Below are positions 60,702 through 64,000 of a DNA stretch of 64,000 bases, piece after piece. Position 1 is the first letter of the stretch; every line of letters begins with the position of its first letter. The position numbers and the translations under genes were made by a program. The notes beneath the pieces are model-generated. The model searched no databases, had not been told where the DNA came from, and was given only the letters and a program-made list of their open reading frames with translations. Origin of the DNA: Streptomyces aculeolatus (GTDB lineage: Bacteria > Actinomycetota > Actinomycetes > Streptomycetales > Streptomycetaceae); the NCBI RefSeq assembly GCF_020400605.1, contig NZ_JAINRD010000010.1, positions 62,001 through 126,000 of the forward strand, written 5' to 3'.

Positions 60702-60721
<20 letters not shown>
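59447..60721 (-). CDS. Family 4 glycosyltransferase
   Basis: A 424-residue GT-B enzyme: VENLSVPFDRRVWQECRTL, VVHACNPPDLLFLPAL and FDQHDLVPELYLSRFG in the acceptor half; LCYLGVMGPQDGVDYALRSL, PHNPLNDVSTMNKVLEYM and GRPIVSFDLKE in the donor half. It is typical of actinomycete exopolysaccharide clusters and may add the second sugar after the initiating transferase. The ATG at 60721 lies 19 bases inside the dehydrogenase gene; a TTG at 60712 is an alternative. Confidence 0.9.
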
Positions 60722-62024
<1,303 letters not shown>

Positions 62025-62097
62025 GACCCGTTCCCCTCCCCGGGCAGGCCGTGGCGGCCTGCGGTCCGTGCAACGAACGGACGGTGCGCCCCTCGCA

Positions 62098-63621
62098 TCA
62101 GTAGGCCCCCTGTCCCTGGAGCACCGCGCGCAGCGTCTTCCACAAGATCACCGTGTCCAGTGCGAGCGACCAGTCCTCCACGTACCGCAGGTCCAGCCGG
62201 ACCGCCTCCTCCCAGGGCAGGTCGCTGCGTCCGCTGATCTGCCACAGGCCGGTGAGCCCGGGCTTGACCAGGAGCCGGCGCCGGATGTCCGGGCCGTACG
62301 CGGCGGACTCCTCCGGCAGCCCGGGGCGCGGGCCGACGAGCGACATCGAGCCGGTGAGCACGTTGAAGAGCTGCGGGAGTTCGTCGATCGAGTACCGGCG
62401 CAGCACCGCTCCCATCCGGGTCACGCGCGGATCCCGGCGGAGCTTGAACAGCAGGCCGGCTCCCTCGTTGCGGCCGGCGAGCCCGGCGCGGGCCCGGTCG
62501 GCTCCGGCGACCATGGAACGGAACTTGACGAGCGTGAACTCGCGGCCGTCCTTGCCGACGCGGCGCTGGCGGTAGAACACCCCGCCCCGGCTGTCCAGCA
62601 GCACGAGCAGCCCGACGAGCACCATGAGCGGCGCGAACAGCATCAGCAGGACCACCGCGCCCAGCCGGTCGCCGACCTCCTTGACGGCCCGGCGGCCCCC
62701 GGTGAAGGCCGGCATGCTGACCCGCAGCAGCGGGATCCCGAGCACCGCGTCGACGTGCAGCCGCGGGCCGGCCACCTCCATCAGCACGGGCGCCACGACC
62801 ATCTCGGCGTCGCTGCCTTCGAGGTTCCAGGCCAGCCGCTGCAGGCGGTCCGGTGACCAGTACGGGTCCGGGGTGACCGCGACGACGCGGTAGCCGCCCC
62901 GGCGCACGTGCTCGGCGACGTCGTCCAGCCGGCCGACGACGGGCACTCCGTCCAGGTGGTCGCCGTCGCCTCCGGGACCGTCCGCGGTGCACACCGCGTC
63001 CACCCGCCAGCCGAGGTGCGGAAACCTGCGGACCCGGGCGATCAGGTCGCGTACGGTCTCCGGACTTCCGGCGGCGAGCACCGGGCGCAGACAGCGCCCT
63101 TCCTTGCGCCGTCTGTGCAGCCAGAGGCGCAGCAGGTAGCGCTCGGTGAGCGTGGTGACGGCGATCGCCGGGATCGCGACGAAGATCCAGAGCTTGATGT
63201 TGCGCGAGGTGAGCGCGATCCCCCCGAGCGCCAGCACGACCACCGCAGTGGACAGCGAGCGTCCGAGCCTGCGGAACTCCTCGGCGCCCTGTCCGAGCAC
63301 ACCCGGAGCCCACGAGCGCCCCACCGCGAGTGCTCCCAGCACCAGCAACTCGGTGCCGAAGGCCAGCACCACCCATTTCTCGTGCCAGTCGGCCGCGTCC
63401 CGGACTCCGAACAGGCCTCCGATCGCCGCCACCACGAGGGCGGTCGCGACGGTGTCGCCGGTGATCACGGTACGGCGGTACCGCTGCTCCCAGCCGGCCG
63501 CGGCCCGGCCGGCCGCCCCGCCCACCGGGCGGCCGCGCGCCGGCGGAAACGGGCTCGCGAATCCCACCCGCCGGCCGGATCCTCCCAGATCGCCGGCGGA
63601 TTCCACGTGTTCGTTCAACAC
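62098..63621 (-). CDS. Exopolysaccharide-initiating sugar-phosphate transferase (WcaJ/CpsE type)
   Basis: A 507-residue polyprenyl-phosphate hexose-1-phosphate transferase. Four to five N-terminal helices and a nucleotide-binding-like middle region precede a transmembrane hairpin (VVLLMLFAPLMVLVGLLVLL) and the catalytic bacterial sugar-transferase domain: FTLVKFRSMV, YSIDELPQLFNVL, SMSLVGPRPGLPEE and KPGLTGLWQISGRSDLPWEE. It attaches the first sugar to undecaprenyl phosphate and so starts the operon functionally and positionally. GTG 63621 has a G-rich ribosome site; an ATG at 63696 would include two DNA hairpins in the coding region. Confidence 0.9.
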   Translation of the reverse strand: MLNEHVESAGDLGGSGRRVGFASPFPPARGRPVGGAAGRAAAGWEQRYRRTVITGDTVATALVVAAIGGLFGVRDAADWHEKWVVLAFGTELLVLGALAVGRSWAPGVLGQGAEEFRRLGRSLSTAVVVLALGGIALTSRNIKLWIFVAIPAIAVTTLTERYLLRLWLHRRRKEGRCLRPVLAAGSPETVRDLIARVRRFPHLGWRVDAVCTADGPGGDGDHLDGVPVVGRLDDVAEHVRRGGYRVVAVTPDPYWSPDRLQRLAWNLEGSDAEMVVAPVLMEVAGPRLHVDAVLGIPLLRVSMPAFTGGRRAVKEVGDRLGAVVLLMLFAPLMVLVGLLVLLDSRGGVFYRQRRVGKDGREFTLVKFRSMVAGADRARAGLAGRNEGAGLLFKLRRDPRVTRMGAVLRRYSIDELPQLFNVLTGSMSLVGPRPGLPEESAAYGPDIRRRLLVKPGLTGLWQISGRSDLPWEEAVRLDLRYVEDWSLALDTVILWKTLRAVLQGQGAY

Positions 63622-64000
63622 TGATACCCCCCCGGGGAGGCTTCCGCCTCCCGCGATGGTTTCCCCACGGGAGCCTTCGCTCCCCACGAAGGACATCCCG
63701 GTATTTCAGCGCTGCTAGAACAACTCGCCCGGGCAGCGGGCACATGTGTCCCGCCGGACTCCCGGGTTACTTCGAGAACCCGTCGAAGCCTTCGGATGCA
63801 CCCTGCACCGAAAGCCCTTCCGGGCCCGCGAATCGATCTCCTCCACGCCCGGCACCGGGACCCCACACCCCACCCCGGCACGATCGCGAAGGCGCCAACA
63901 CCCAGGCTGCCAGGGCGGGTTCGAGGTACGGACCCACCGGCGGCCGAGCAGGTTCAGCGTGCTCCACACCCCGGACGACGGCCAGTGGCCAGGCGGCCCT
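63622..64000 (-). promoter_or_regulatory. Upstream region of the exopolysaccharide operon with two tight hairpins
   Basis: No gene is visible between the operon start and the window end. On the minus strand, just before the GTG, lie GGGAGC-GAAG-GCTCCC (63668-63683) and GGGAGGC-GGAA-GCCTCCC (63636-63653), both perfect stems with four-base loops. Placed directly upstream of the ribosome site, they could form a leader that controls translation or attenuation of the whole operon. The promoter itself is not identified. Confidence 0.45.

Overview
The window is very GC-rich, tightly packed actinomycete chromosome, most likely Streptomyces or a close relative. Signs of this are GTG and TTG starts, GGAG-type ribosome sites, an AfsR-like SARP/NB-ARC/TPR regulator, sugar ABC importers without their own ATPase, a SigE-family sigma factor, and two rare TTA (bldA-type) leucine codons, both in regulator-like genes. 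I see no tRNA, rRNA, CRISPR array or insertion sequence.

Left part (1-15.9 kb): the 3' end of an FG-GAP-like protein; an ATP-grasp enzyme divergent from a WYL regulator; a small membrane protein; an XRE-NACHT-LRR STAND ATPase with an early TTA codon; a four-gene minus-strand operon (64-residue peptide, unknown protein, DUF6895-like protein, beta-lactamase-fold hydrolase); a methyltransferase; a translationally coupled pair (J-domain-like coiled-coil protein and beta-propeller protein); a secreted I36-like protein; and the AfsR-like regulator.

Sugar-utilisation locus (15.9-26.2 kb): an enolase-superfamily dehydratase, a binding protein with two permeases, a GntR/FCD repressor, a Gfo/Idh/MocA dehydrogenase and a Tat-exported carbohydrate-active enzyme. 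Together these look like capture, uptake and breakdown of an (acid) sugar. At its left edge sits an in-frame fossil: the first ~30 residues of a ROK repressor joined to the C-terminal part of a paralogue of the Tat-exported enzyme. Two matching 12-bp sites, upstream of the transporter genes and of the regulator, are candidate operators.

Middle (26.3-36 kb): a 1129-residue subtilase, a TrmB/LuxR-type regulator, a SigE-family sigma factor with a membrane partner, a Pro/Thr/Glu repeat surface protein, a fused ABC exporter and a PAP2 phosphatase. Strong hairpin terminators separate convergent genes at 21.2, 26.27 and 32.6 kb.

Right part (36-63.6 kb): one minus-strand block of 21 genes, with 12 of 20 junctions overlapping by exactly four bases, encoding a Wzx/Wzy-type exopolysaccharide system. 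Transcription starts near the right end: initiating sugar-phosphate transferase, an AlgD-like GDP-mannose 6-dehydrogenase, glycosyltransferase, two Wzz-like proteins (one with a kinase-like but P-loop-less tail), AsnB-type amidotransferase, two-domain oxidoreductase, heparinase II/III-type lyase, beta-helix lipoprotein, polymerase, glycosyltransferase, then a nucleotide-sugar module (C-methyltransferase, cytidylyltransferase, PIG-L deacetylase, epimerase, aminopeptidase-like protein), flippase, GT2, pyruvyl transferase, RmlC-like epimerase and class III aminotransferase. The expected product is a uronic-acid-containing, possibly pyruvylated surface polysaccharide with a rare CDP-linked, branched or amino sugar. 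The cluster may continue beyond base 64000.
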